From Anaerolineaceae bacterium (lineage in GTDB: Bacteria; Chloroflexota; Anaerolineae; Aggregatilineales; Phototrophicaceae), in the NCBI GenBank assembly GCA_020634165.1, contig JACKCF010000004.1, forward strand, positions 148,008-212,007: DNA of 64,000 nucleotides. Reading direction: 5' to 3'. The notes below the pieces were generated by a model. That model worked only from the letters and a program-made list of their open reading frames with translations. It ran no database searches and was not told the DNA's origin. This document shows, piece after piece, positions 44,350 to 52,895 of this stretch (positions are counted from its first letter, which is position 1; each line of letters begins with the position of its first letter). The position numbers were made by a program, and so were the translations under genes.

Positions 44350-45030
44350 ATGAAGAAGGAATTCTCTAAACTCTCAGAACGTCAGCAGAAAATTTTGCGC
44401 TTTATGCAAAATTACATGGATGAGTCCGGCTACCCGCCAACCATCCGTGAAATTGGCGAAGATACTGGCATTAATTCCACCTCCGTCGTCAACTACAACC
44501 TCAATAAGCTGGTGGATGCTGGCTATCTTGAGCGCACCGACAAGGTCTCACGTGGTCTGCGCCTCGTGGGTGACATCCCAGGAACGCGCAAAAAGAAAGT
44601 CATCCAGGCCCTAGACACCGCCAAAGTTCCGCTGGTTGGCAATATCGCTGCTGGTCAGCCGATCCAACTGCCAGATGATACGGGCCAGTACTATGATGAT
44701 GACGACATGATCGACGTTCCGGCAACCCTGCTGGGCAATAACGATCCGTCACATGTCTTCGCCCTGACCGTTCGCGGTGATTCCATGATCGACGCTATGA
44801 TTGCTGAAAACGATGTGGTCATCCTGCGTGAACAGCGCACGGCCAATAATGGCGATATGGTCGCTGTGTGGCTACCAGAAAACGGCGAGACTACCCTGAA
44901 GTACTTCTACAAAGAAGGCGACAAGGTCCGGTTGCAGCCAGCGCACCCAACCATGGAACCCATCTACGTTGATGCCAAGAAGTGCGAAGTTCACGGCAAA
45001 GTCCTGTCAGTGATTCGCCGCATCCACTAA
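44350..45030 (+). CDS. lexA: LexA repressor
   Basis: 226 residues. N-terminal winged-helix domain (LSERQQKILRFMQNYMDESG, PPTIREIGEDTG) and C-terminal S24 peptidase-like domain. The self-cleavage bond is A101-G102 (GNIAAGQP), the catalytic serine S145 (VRGDSM) and the lysine K184 (TTLKYF). It represses SOS genes and cleaves itself when RecA is activated. The promoter with its LexA box supports autoregulation. Terminator at 45057. Confidence 0.97.
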   Translation: MKKEFSKLSERQQKILRFMQNYMDESGYPPTIREIGEDTGINSTSVVNYNLNKLVDAGYLERTDKVSRGLRLVGDIPGTRKKKVIQALDTAKVPLVGNIAAGQPIQLPDDTGQYYDDDDMIDVPATLLGNNDPSHVFALTVRGDSMIDAMIAENDVVILREQRTANNGDMVAVWLPENGETTLKYFYKEGDKVRLQPAHPTMEPIYVDAKKCEVHGKVLSVIRRIH

Positions 45031-45056
45031 ACCAGGCATTAGCCGTAGTCAAAACA

Positions 45057-45090
45057 AAAAAGAGGTACACCCTGTCGGTGTGCCTCTTTT
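45057..45090. terminator. intrinsic terminator of lexA
   Basis: AGAGGTACACC (45061-45071) pairs with GGTGTGCCTCT (45077-45087) across a 5-base loop, with one mismatch; TTT follows on the plus strand and a T-rich stretch on the minus. Confidence 0.8.
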
Positions 45091-45122
45091 GATATAGTCA
45101 ATCTATTGTGAGGTAATCTGAG

Positions 45123-45845
45123 GTGACTATCCCTGCCAATCTCAACCAAGCCTTACAAGAAGCTCTGGAAGAAGTACGCTCCGATCCAAGCCATCAGCTT
45201 GGGCCTGCTACACGAGCAACACTATATAAAATCTTCCCTGAAATTGACACGCCCGTTGCAAATCTGGCCCGACGCTGGCTGGCTGTTTTAGCAGGCAAGT
45301 ATGTTTTGCCTTTGTGGTCTCCTCCGGATTATGAGAAATACCATTACCCACCCCAACCTGAAGATTTTCCTGAGGAACTCGTTACCCAAACCGCTGCCGA
45401 CTATGCTCTTGAACTCGCTGAAAAAGTGATAATGGGAGAAGCTACGGCTGAATTTGGAAGCCATGTCGCCGGAGAGGCCTGGGTTGGGTTAGGTTATTGT
45501 ATGCCCCTGCCCTCGATGTTAGCCGAAATTGCTGCCAACATCGCATTGTCTGAAGCCTGTAACCAAGATTTTAGCAGGTGGGAAATCGACATCCTCATAA
45601 AACAAGCTCAGAATCCCGCAAGTAGGTTCAGTCGCATTGATGCTGCTATAACAGCCGCCCATGCCTTCGCCTGTTACCTGGACCCAGAACAAGTCGCTCC
45701 CGATGCATGGCCTGAGGGTTGGAATTGGTGGGTAAAGAAGGAAGAACCTCTTGACCCCAGCCGCCTTCTCACTTACTGGGAATGGTGGTTAACAGAAGCA
45801 TTCCCAGAAGCATGGCGACTTGCTGAAGAAATGATTACATCTTAA
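45123..45845 (+). CDS. Imm5-like immunity protein (orphan)
   Basis: 240 residues from a GTG. The layout recalls Imm5 of polymorphic-toxin systems: a GPATRATLYKIFPEI-like opening, a RRWLAVLAGKYVLPLW strand/helix, a central helical repeat, and a C-terminal YWEWWLTEAFPEAW. I match it from memory, so this is tentative. No toxin gene is next to it. It may be an unlinked immunity or a defence-related relative. GC seems a little lower than neighbours. Confidence 0.5.
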   Translation: MTIPANLNQALQEALEEVRSDPSHQLGPATRATLYKIFPEIDTPVANLARRWLAVLAGKYVLPLWSPPDYEKYHYPPQPEDFPEELVTQTAADYALELAEKVIMGEATAEFGSHVAGEAWVGLGYCMPLPSMLAEIAANIALSEACNQDFSRWEIDILIKQAQNPASRFSRIDAAITAAHAFACYLDPEQVAPDAWPEGWNWWVKKEEPLDPSRLLTYWEWWLTEAFPEAWRLAEEMITS

Positions 45846-45859
45846 GCCGCTACCCCAAC

Positions 45860-46522
45860 TCAGTCGCGCAGGTAATCTCCATACGCAAGCAGATCAGCGT
45901 GGAGCACATACTCCTGATTGCGATTGCGCACTTCAACAAAGGCGAAGATGCTGGGTGCGAGGCTGTCGGCAATCATGCGCTCGATGTCGATGACCGAATC
46001 CAGCCAGTCATACAGCAAATCAGGGGATTCCAGACTATAGAGCATATAGACATGCTGCGTGTGATAGTGTGTTTCCCATTGGCCGCCGCCCATTGGGATC
46101 ATCTCCGCAGCCAACTTGCGTTCCGCGTTGATGGCCTGGAATGCACATTTGCGCTCGCCAACGATCACCACGACGCGCGTATCCGGCTCAGGGAAGTAAT
46201 GACGATACTGCCTGGGGAAGATAATCCAGCCATGATCTTCATCACGGCGCACGCTGACACTTACGAGAATGCTCTGGATGTCTTCCATAGGACCAATAGG
46301 TGCGTAGACCATCTCGCCTGAACCGCCGGAATAATAATAGAGCGTATCCTCGTCCATCTCGACTTTGAGCCGATGGCCGTCATTTTGCCAGTCTTTGCAA
46401 ACGATCTGCCAATCGATGCGCGGCATGACGAAATCGTGCTTGCTGCACCGACGCTCGGTTACGGCATCATTCTGGTTATAAAAACGGCAATTCGCGCAAT
46501 CTGGACGACGATGACTTTCCAT
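45860..46522 (-). CDS. uncharacterised protein with N-terminal Cys cluster
   Basis: 220 residues. Four cysteines near the N-terminus (CANCRFY ... RRCSKHDFVMP, then VCKDW) look like a zinc-binding knuckle. The rest is alpha/beta with no recognised family. Tail-to-tail with the Imm5-like gene. Confidence 0.6.
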   Translation of the reverse strand: MESHRRPDCANCRFYNQNDAVTERRCSKHDFVMPRIDWQIVCKDWQNDGHRLKVEMDEDTLYYYSGGSGEMVYAPIGPMEDIQSILVSVSVRRDEDHGWIIFPRQYRHYFPEPDTRVVVIVGERKCAFQAINAERKLAAEMIPMGGGQWETHYHTQHVYMLYSLESPDLLYDWLDSVIDIERMIADSLAPSIFAFVEVRNRNQEYVLHADLLAYGDYLRD

Positions 46523-46777
46523 AGACGGTCTGACCCATATAGTCTAGATAGTTGGCTTTGTGCCTATAGATTATAGGCGCTACTAATGACATATCGCAAT
46601 TAAGGTATACGTACCACCAGCAGTATAACCGGATTGTATCTTCTTCACTTGCAGACGACACTTTTTCAGCATCCAAACACTGTACAAGGCGGAGGGAAAG
46701 CGTAACTAGGTTTGCCTATGCTGGCACGTTACAATCACGCAAAAAGTGAGACATAGTTTCTCTTACAGGTTGACGCC

Positions 46778-48313
46778 ATGAAAAATCGCCCTGTGCGACT
46801 GCATCGTTTCATCAAGCAATGGTTGTTATGCATCAGCGTACTTTTGCTGACAGTTACCCCTGTCGTCACTGCCCAGACAGATGAGAGCAGCACGGTTGAC
46901 CTGGACGGTCTGCCCGATTGTGGATTTACCGCCACCACAAATATCCCTGGAACTACGGTCGGCGCAGTGGTCTACAACTTTGACACAGGGTTTGGCTGTG
47001 TAGAAAATCTGGATCGTACCTTCCAGGTAGCCAGCGTGCTCAAGTTATTCATCGCTGGCGCTTTTTACGAATGGATGCTGGAAGGGCGTATTTCGCCAAC
47101 GACACCGATCACATTCACAGATACCTACTGGATGGGTGGGCGCACCGCCTGTTTGCAGGAAGTCGACCTGGGGCGCAGTTTCTCCGCCAGGGAACTGGTC
47201 GAACTGATGATTTATTGCAGTGACAATGCCTCCACATGGATGATTACGGATTACCTGGGGGCCAGCCGTGTGCAGGAATACATTGATTCGCTGAGTATCG
47301 ATGGCATTGGCCCGGTACTGCCCTATGCCGACGTAGATCGAATCAAACTGACGCATATCGACCCGACATGGGCAAATGTGCCGCGCGGGTTGTCGTCGCG
47401 CTTCTGGCGGCGCCGCTGGACCAATGGCCTGATTCCGCAGTACTTTGCCGCTGCACCGGACTACACGCGCGAACAGCTCATCGAAGCGGATCAGAACTAT
47501 CTGGATACAGCCATCACCAACACAGCAACGCCACGCGCCATCGCTGAATATATGCTGAAACTGCGCGATGATCGGGCTAATGCCAGCGGCAATGAAGCAC
47601 TGGTAGCCAGCCTGGTGTTTAACGCCATGCTCAAAAACCAGCGCGAAAACACGGCCCAGGCGTTCCCTGGAACGCTGCTCATTGGCGCGAAAAATGGTTT
47701 CGATACAGGCGTCACAGCCGAAGTCAACGTGGTGTTTGATGATGTCAGAGGTTTTTTGCCGAGTGCGATGTTTATTATTTTCACCCAGCAAGAGGACCTC
47801 AGCGTACCGTATGTACAACGACCGGGCGCTTATTTCGGTGTGTTGAATACCTACCTGCGCAACCTGTCGCCGCATCTGGTTGAACTGCTGTTTGGCGAAG
47901 ATGTATCAGTCATTCCTCCGGTTACACCCAGCCCTAATGTTCGTATGGTACGGTATCAAAGTGAAGAGCTTCTAAACCCCTGTTGGCGACCCTACCGACT
48001 CTCCGGCTATGATGCTGCCGCTGTTCCAGCCCTGCAAAGCTGCCTGAACGGCGTTTTCTCCTGGGATGTGGCACCGCTGGATGAATCGCTAGGCGTAATG
48101 ACCGTCTTTGGAAATCTCACGGGTGCAGAAAATCGGATTGTGCTGGTGTTTACAGCACCGAATGGCACGCCTTATTCCTACCAGACAGAAGCTGACTTCG
48201 TGCGGCAGGCCGCAGTTTACTGGCTGCACCCAATTAATCAGGCGGGGCAATGGACGCTCGACATCTACTTGAATCTGCAACGCATACACTCTGAAACTTT
48301 CATGGCAGGTTGA
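46778..48313 (+). CDS. secreted class A beta-lactamase-fold serine hydrolase
   Basis: 511 residues. Signal peptide (about 1-32). The serine-hydrolase fold includes SxxK (S86-VL-K89, ASVLKL) and SDN (148-150), as in class A beta-lactamases; the third motif (AKNGFDTG) is a weak version of KTG. A C-terminal beta-rich region of about 150 residues follows. It may be a peptidoglycan or beta-lactam hydrolase; drug resistance cannot be concluded. Confidence 0.75.
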   Translation: MKNRPVRLHRFIKQWLLCISVLLLTVTPVVTAQTDESSTVDLDGLPDCGFTATTNIPGTTVGAVVYNFDTGFGCVENLDRTFQVASVLKLFIAGAFYEWMLEGRISPTTPITFTDTYWMGGRTACLQEVDLGRSFSARELVELMIYCSDNASTWMITDYLGASRVQEYIDSLSIDGIGPVLPYADVDRIKLTHIDPTWANVPRGLSSRFWRRRWTNGLIPQYFAAAPDYTREQLIEADQNYLDTAITNTATPRAIAEYMLKLRDDRANASGNEALVASLVFNAMLKNQRENTAQAFPGTLLIGAKNGFDTGVTAEVNVVFDDVRGFLPSAMFIIFTQQEDLSVPYVQRPGAYFGVLNTYLRNLSPHLVELLFGEDVSVIPPVTPSPNVRMVRYQSEELLNPCWRPYRLSGYDAAAVPALQSCLNGVFSWDVAPLDESLGVMTVFGNLTGAENRIVLVFTAPNGTPYSYQTEADFVRQAAVYWLHPINQAGQWTLDIYLNLQRIHSETFMAG

Positions 48314-48317
48314 TCTC

Positions 48318-49007
48318 GTGACTGTAAAGCCCTTACTCCCAGAAAAGCCCCTGCACGACTGGGGGCTTTCACCTGAAGATGCTCGCAAATTGCAAACAAC
48401 TCTCAGTGCTCAGTTAACAGATGAGCCACTGGCACTTGATGACATCTCGCTGGTGGCAGGTGTCGATGTCAGCGTGAAAGATAATGTATCGCGCGCGGCT
48501 ATCGTTGTGCTGACGTTCCCGGGGATGGAAATCATCGAAATTGAACGCGCCACACGGCCAACAGACTATCCCTATGTACCGACCCTGCTGACCTTCCGTG
48601 AGGGGCCAGTGCTACTGAAAGCGTTCGCCAAGCTGCAAAACAGGCCCGATGTGTACCTGTTTGATGGCATGGGGCGGATTCACCCGCGACAGGCCGGTAT
48701 CGCTGCCCATATGGGCCTCTGGCTAAACGCACCGACGATTGGCGTGGGCAAGTCACATCTGCTTGGCAATTACGATCCACCAGGGAACGAAAAAGGGGAT
48801 TACAGCCCCCTATTCTATAAAGGTAAACAGTTGGGCGTTGTGCTGCGGACGCGAACGAACGTCAAACCTGTGTATATTTCTCCAGGCAACCGCATGACGC
48901 TGGCGAGTGCAATTGAGATCGTCATGGCCTGCACGCCTAAATATCGTCTGCCGGAGCCAATCCGCGCAGCTCATAATGCCGCCGGTGATGACGACATGAT
49001 CGATTGA
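48318..49007 (+). CDS. nfi: endonuclease V
   Basis: 229 residues from a GTG, starting 4 bp after the preceding stop, so co-transcribed. Seen: VAGVDVSVKD (first catalytic Asp), YVPTLLTFREGP, LFDGMGRIHPRQAGIAAHMG (catalytic Asp and wedge-region signature), GVGKSHLLG, and ISPGNRMTLASAIEI. It cleaves DNA or RNA near deaminated bases (inosine). Confidence 0.9.
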   Translation: MTVKPLLPEKPLHDWGLSPEDARKLQTTLSAQLTDEPLALDDISLVAGVDVSVKDNVSRAAIVVLTFPGMEIIEIERATRPTDYPYVPTLLTFREGPVLLKAFAKLQNRPDVYLFDGMGRIHPRQAGIAAHMGLWLNAPTIGVGKSHLLGNYDPPGNEKGDYSPLFYKGKQLGVVLRTRTNVKPVYISPGNRMTLASAIEIVMACTPKYRLPEPIRAAHNAAGDDDMID

Positions 49008-49013
49008 TACCAG

Positions 49014-49526
49014 CTAACCTTTGCGCACGATTTCCCAGGCAAGGTGGTTTAGTTCGGGAATAATCAGGTTTTCCATCGCTGTTTTGACGGCATTATTGCT
49101 GCCCGGCATACTGACGATGACTGTCTGCCTGTAGACGCCAGCGGTTGCGCGGCTCATCATAGCCGCAGCACCAATTTGCTCATAACTGAGCATCCGGAAA
49201 ATTTCACCAAAGCCGGGTAAGGTCTTTTCCAGGCGACGACTGAGCACATCGAAGGTGGTGTCGCGCGGGGCAATGCCTGTCCCGCCATTGAATAAGATCA
49301 CCTGAATATCTGCATGTGCCGCCAGTTCATCCAGTGCCGACTCCACCTGATCGGGTTCATCGGGAATAATGCGATAGGCTTCGATCTTGTGACCAAGTTC
49401 CTGCAAACGCGATTCCAGATACATATAGTTGGTATCTGTTTCCGGGGTGCGCGTATCACTGACCGTCACAACAGCCAGTGTGATGGGTTTGTTGCCGGCT
49501 TTCTGGCGATGTTCCTCTGCGCTCAT
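49014..49526 (-). CDS. moaB: molybdopterin biosynthesis protein MoaB
   Basis: 170 residues. MoaB/MogA fold: LAVVTVSDTRTPETDTN, IIPDEPDQVESALDEL, the signature FNGGTGIAPRDTTFDVLSR and PGSNNAVKTAMENLI. MogA/MoaB adenylates molybdopterin. No other molybdenum-cofactor gene is in the window. Tail-to-tail with nfi. Confidence 0.9.
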   Translation of the reverse strand: MSAEEHRQKAGNKPITLAVVTVSDTRTPETDTNYMYLESRLQELGHKIEAYRIIPDEPDQVESALDELAAHADIQVILFNGGTGIAPRDTTFDVLSRRLEKTLPGFGEIFRMLSYEQIGAAAMMSRATAGVYRQTVIVSMPGSNNAVKTAMENLIIPELNHLAWEIVRKG

Positions 49527-49655
49527 GACGCTTTCCTATCGATCAACTGTCGATAAATTGGCTTGTTCGCAAGTATTTTGTGACAGATAGTATAGCGTAT
49601 CCATGATAGCTAGCCCTAAGAATGTTAAGAGTTCCAGGTTTTACATATTTCTCGT

Positions 49656-49684
49656 TTGACATGCCTTTAACACCGACTTAAACT
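49656..49684 (+). promoter_or_regulatory. sigma-70-type promoter for a short transcript
   Basis: TTGACA (49656-49661) and TAAACT (49679-49684) with a 17-bp spacer; the -35 is perfect. It drives the interval containing a short open frame and the terminator at 49776, before the SWIM gene. Confidence 0.65.
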
Positions 49685-49714
49685 AGAAACATGATTAAAG
49701 GAGTGCGGCTAATT

Positions 49715-49786
49715 ATGGGTGTAAAAACGGACATGAAACTATCATCCGAGCAGCCTGCACCATGCAACGAGATTCAAACACGGTAA
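49715..49786 (+). CDS. possible small leader peptide (23 codons)
   Basis: ATG preceded by AAAGGAG at 11 bases; encodes MGVKTDMKLSSEQPAPCNEIQTR, ending inside the terminator stem. It is too short for statistics; a coding role is only possible. The alternative is a small RNA. Confidence 0.25.
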   Translation: MGVKTDMKLSSEQPAPCNEIQTR

Positions 49787-49814
49787 GCGCATTCACGCCT
49801 GCCGTGTTTTTTGT
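49776..49814 (+). terminator. intrinsic terminator/attenuator before the SWIM gene
   Basis: AAACACGG (49776-49783) pairs with CCGTGTTT (49802-49809) around an 18-base loop, followed by TTTTTTG. It lies 90 bp after the promoter and 50 bp before the next gene, so it would stop transcripts from 49685 early. Confidence 0.65.
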
Positions 49815-49861
49815 TCTGAAGAACCCTATCGAAAGTATTTTTCATCATAGGAGCTATGCTT

Positions 49862-50362
49862 ATGGACAACAGTATGATCAACAAAATTCAGAAGGCCAAA
49901 GAATACGCAGAGCAGCCGGAACGTGTTACGTTCCATACGCTAACCCTCGCCTTCCACGGAGACAATAACGACTATACCGTTTCACTCGGACCAGATGGCT
50001 GGTCCTGCTCCTGCCCTGGCTGCCAGAAATATGGTATTTGTCCTCACATCATGGCTATCGAAATCAAGTTTAAGCCGATGCTCAAACGCGATCCGGTTCC
50101 ATATGCCCCTGGCCAGAATATCGTCAGCGATGTGAAAAAATCCAAGCAATACAGCGAAGAAGACGGCCACATCACTATCACAGCCTTCAATGCAACTTTC
50201 CACGGTGATAATAAGGATCACCAAATCACTTATGATGATGGTGTCTGGACCAGCACATCGAGCTTCTTCCAGACGCATGGGGTCGGCGCTTATACTATGG
50301 CAATGGAGCGCATCCTCAAAGGTATGGTCAAACCGATCATGCTGCCATCCACCAGCGAATAA
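49862..50362 (+). CDS. SWIM zinc-finger protein with a degenerate second repeat
   Basis: 166 residues from the ATG at 49862 (AGGAG eight bases before; the ATG at 49856 is too close). Residues about 20-70 hold a SWIM zinc finger (C49, C51, C60, H62; SCSCPGCQKYGICPH). Residues about 103-150 repeat the same layout (AFNATFHGDNKDHQITYDDGVW) but lack the zinc ligands: the positions are S131, S133, G142 and Y144. Terminator at 50388. Function unknown; SWIM fingers bind DNA or proteins. Confidence 0.75.
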   Translation: MDNSMINKIQKAKEYAEQPERVTFHTLTLAFHGDNNDYTVSLGPDGWSCSCPGCQKYGICPHIMAIEIKFKPMLKRDPVPYAPGQNIVSDVKKSKQYSEEDGHITITAFNATFHGDNKDHQITYDDGVWTSTSSFFQTHGVGAYTMAMERILKGMVKPIMLPSTSE

Positions 50363-50387
50363 GCTATTCGCACTGTAAATAAGACAA

Positions 50388-50417
50388 CAAGCCGGGAACT
50401 TTGTTCCCGGTTTCTTT
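50388..50417 (+). terminator. intrinsic terminator of the SWIM gene
   Basis: CCGGGAAC (50391-50398) pairs with GTTCCCGG (50402-50409), 3-base loop, followed by TTTCTTTTTT. Confidence 0.85.
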
Positions 50418-50581
50418 TTTATGCTTATGTGGGCGGTTCGCTATAGCAATCTTCGCAATCCGAAGCTGGCAGCGCATGGCAATAATGAGGAAAATTTCAT
50501 TACTTCTTCAAACATGTTGACTAGAATAGTGGAATTGTCAAAGAACCAAAGCTTACCGTTTGCTTGACAATCGGGTTCAGA

Positions 50582-50611
50582 TTGTGCAAACTCATGGCTT
50601 AATTCTATAAT
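50582..50611 (+). promoter_or_regulatory. promoter of the oligopeptide-ATPase genes
   Basis: TTGTGC (50582-50587) and a perfect TATAAT (50606-50611) with an 18-bp spacer, about 90 bp before the first gene. An inverted repeat TTGTCAA/TTGACAA (50535-50541/50564-50570) just upstream may be an operator. Apart from this and the terminator above, the 340-bp interval 50363-50703 holds nothing I recognise. Confidence 0.5.
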
Positions 50612-50703
50612 CCGCAGAAATGCACCATTTCTATGCATGTTGTTCACCAGATTTGTGACCAGGCAAAAGCGCCGGAACAAATCGATTATGAGGAGGTCAC
50701 ACC

Positions 50704-51717
50704 TTGGGCGTCTTAATGGAGGTGAAAGACCTTGTCGTTCGTTTCTATACCCAAGAAGGCACCGTCTATGCGGTTAACGGCGTATCCTATACGTTAAACG
50801 AAGGCGAAACGCTGGGGGTCGTAGGGGAAAGCGGTAGCGGTAAGAGTGTTCATGCCCTGGCTATTATGGGCCTGATCCCGCAGCCCCCTGGCAAGATCGA
50901 AAGCGGCGAGGTCAAGTTTGAAGGACGCGATTTGCTTAAGCTTGATAAAGAGCAAATGCGTTTGGTACGTGGTAAAGAGATCGCGATGATCTTCCAGGAC
51001 CCGATGACGTCGTTGAATCCGGTCTTGACCATCGGCACCCAGATTACAGAAGCATTGAAGCTGCACCTGGGCATGAATAATACCCAGGCTCGGCGCCGCG
51101 CAGCAGAACTGCTCGACCTGGTTGGTATCCCCGATGCAATGAATCGCCTAGACGATTATCCGCATCAATTCTCTGGTGGTATGCGTCAGCGCGTGATGAT
51201 CGCTATGGGTTTGTCCTGCAATCCCAAACTGCTGATCGCTGACGAGCCTACCACAGCACTTGATGTGACGATCCAGGCTCAGATTCTTGAACTGGTAAAA
51301 CAGCTCAAAGAAGAATTCAATATGGCCATGATCTGGATCACGCACGATCTGGGTGTGGTCGCTGGCCTGGCAGATAATATTCAGGTGATGTACGCGGGCA
51401 AGGTCGTTGAACGCGGCCCGACGAAGGAAGTCTTCGCCGATACCCGCAGCGCCTATACACTGGGCCTGCTGCGCAGTCTGCCTCGTCTGGATGGCAGTAA
51501 CGCCAAGCTGATCCAGATCGAGGGTTCACCACCCGATATGCGTATCCCACCCAAGGGCGACCCATTTGCACCGCGTAACCCTTACGCGACTGACCGCTGC
51601 TGGGTCGATGCCCCCGTTTTGAAACCTGTTGAAGGTGGCCATCCCGACCATCTGGTCGCGGCCTGGTACGATTTGCGTGCCGCTTTAGAAGCCGAAAAGG
51701 AGGCCGCAAATGTCTAG
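50704..51717 (+). CDS. oligopeptide/dipeptide ABC transporter ATP-binding protein (DppD/OppD-type)
   Basis: 337 residues from a TTG at 50704, which has GAGGAGG seven bases before it; the in-frame ATG at 50716 is too far from it. Walker A GESGSGKS, Q-loop IFQDPMTSLNP, signature HQFSGGMRQRV, Walker B LLIADEPTTALD, and the C-terminal oligopeptide-specific cysteine/RNPYATDRCW region. Overlaps the partner gene by 8 bp. No permease or binding-protein gene is present. Confidence 0.9.
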   Translation: MGVLMEVKDLVVRFYTQEGTVYAVNGVSYTLNEGETLGVVGESGSGKSVHALAIMGLIPQPPGKIESGEVKFEGRDLLKLDKEQMRLVRGKEIAMIFQDPMTSLNPVLTIGTQITEALKLHLGMNNTQARRRAAELLDLVGIPDAMNRLDDYPHQFSGGMRQRVMIAMGLSCNPKLLIADEPTTALDVTIQAQILELVKQLKEEFNMAMIWITHDLGVVAGLADNIQVMYAGKVVERGPTKEVFADTRSAYTLGLLRSLPRLDGSNAKLIQIEGSPPDMRIPPKGDPFAPRNPYATDRCWVDAPVLKPVEGGHPDHLVAAWYDLRAALEAEKEAANV

Positions 51718-52744
51718 TGTTGCACCAACGACCCAGGAGAAGCCCAAGAAAGGCAAAATGGGCGAAACGATCCTGAGTGTAAAGAATCTCAAGAAACACT
51801 TCCCGATCACAGCAGGCTTCATCCTCCAACGCGAAGTTGGCGCTGTTAAAGCTGTCGATGGCGTCAGTTTTGATGTCAAACGCGGCGAAACGCTGGGCCT
51901 TGTGGGTGAATCCGGCTGTGGTAAGAGCACAACTGGCCGTACTATTTTGCAGTTGTATCGTCCGACGGCGGGTACTGTCGAATTTGAGGGACGCGATCTG
52001 ACGACGCTGAAGGGCAATGATCTGCGCCAGATGCGTAAAGAGATGCAGATCATCTTCCAGGACCCCTTCGCCAGCCTGAACCCGCGTATGACAGTTGGCA
52101 GTATCGTCAGTGAGCCGCTGCAAATTCATGGCCTTTACCCCAATAAGAGCGAACGCCAGGAATATGTGGAAGCGCTACTGGAACGTGTGGGCCTGAACCC
52201 TTATTTTATCAACCGCTACCCGCATGAGTTCTCCGGCGGTCAGCGCCAGCGTATTGGTATCGCCCGTGCCCTGGCTCTGCGTCCGAGCTTCATCGTCGCT
52301 GACGAACCGATTTCCGCGCTGGATGTGTCGATTCAGGCGCAGGTCGTCAACCTGATGGAAGAACTGCAGGAAGAATTGGGCCTGACCTATCTGTTCATCG
52401 CCCATGACCTGTCGATGGTACGCCATATTTGCGACCGCGTGGCGGTGATGTATCTGGGCAAAATTGTGGAATTAGGCTCGACGAGGGAAGTCTACGACAA
52501 TCCGCTGCATCCTTACACGCAGGCCCTGCTCTCGGCTGTGCCGGAACCGGACCCGTCGAAGGAAGCCAACCGTCGCCGCCTCATCATCAAGGGCGACCTG
52601 CCCAGTCCGGCGAACCCACCCGCAGGCTGCAACTTCAGCACCCGCTGCCCGGTTTCGTTCGATCTGTGCTACCAGGACCCTGATCCTGAGCTGATCGAGC
52701 ACAGCCCCGGCCACTGGGCCGCTTGCCATCGCGTGGCTTACTAA
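51710..52744 (+). CDS. oligopeptide/dipeptide ABC transporter ATP-binding protein (DppF/OppF-type)
   Basis: 344 residues. Starts inside the last 8 bp of the partner gene, with AAAGGAGG before the ATG. Walker A GESGCGKST, Q-loop IFQDPFASLNPRMT, signature HEFSGGQRQRIG, Walker B IVADEPISALD, and the C-terminal NPPAGCNFSTRCP motif of the OppF/DppF branch. Terminator at 52765. Confidence 0.9.
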   Translation: MSSVAPTTQEKPKKGKMGETILSVKNLKKHFPITAGFILQREVGAVKAVDGVSFDVKRGETLGLVGESGCGKSTTGRTILQLYRPTAGTVEFEGRDLTTLKGNDLRQMRKEMQIIFQDPFASLNPRMTVGSIVSEPLQIHGLYPNKSERQEYVEALLERVGLNPYFINRYPHEFSGGQRQRIGIARALALRPSFIVADEPISALDVSIQAQVVNLMEELQEELGLTYLFIAHDLSMVRHICDRVAVMYLGKIVELGSTREVYDNPLHPYTQALLSAVPEPDPSKEANRRRLIIKGDLPSPANPPAGCNFSTRCPVSFDLCYQDPDPELIEHSPGHWAACHRVAY

Positions 52745-52764
52745 ACGCGACTTGTCTCTCAAGC

Positions 52765-52796
52765 AAAGAGCGATCTCCGATGAGGTCGCTTTTTTG
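52765..52796 (+). terminator. intrinsic terminator of the ATPase pair
   Basis: AGCGATCTC (52769-52777) pairs with GAGGTCGCT (52782-52790) with one G-T pair and a 4-base loop, followed by TTTTTG. It covers part of an open frame that continues into the next gene, so that gene starts later, at 52896. Confidence 0.75.
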
Positions 52797-52895
52797 TTTC
52801 CCAACCCACGTTTTACCGATTTTCTCCTTGTCAGGAACAAAAAAAGCCCGAATATCGTTTACAGTATGGGTATTGATTCGACCGAGGTAAGCCGT

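Noticed and set aside
46778..48313. Beta-lactam resistance gene
   Set aside because: SxxK and SDN are present, but the KTG motif is weak and the C-terminal extension is unlike class A enzymes; a resistance claim is not supported.
52752..52895. Upstream extension of membrane paralogue A
   Set aside because: It runs through the terminator of the ABC ATPase genes; the ATG at 52896 has a ribosome site.
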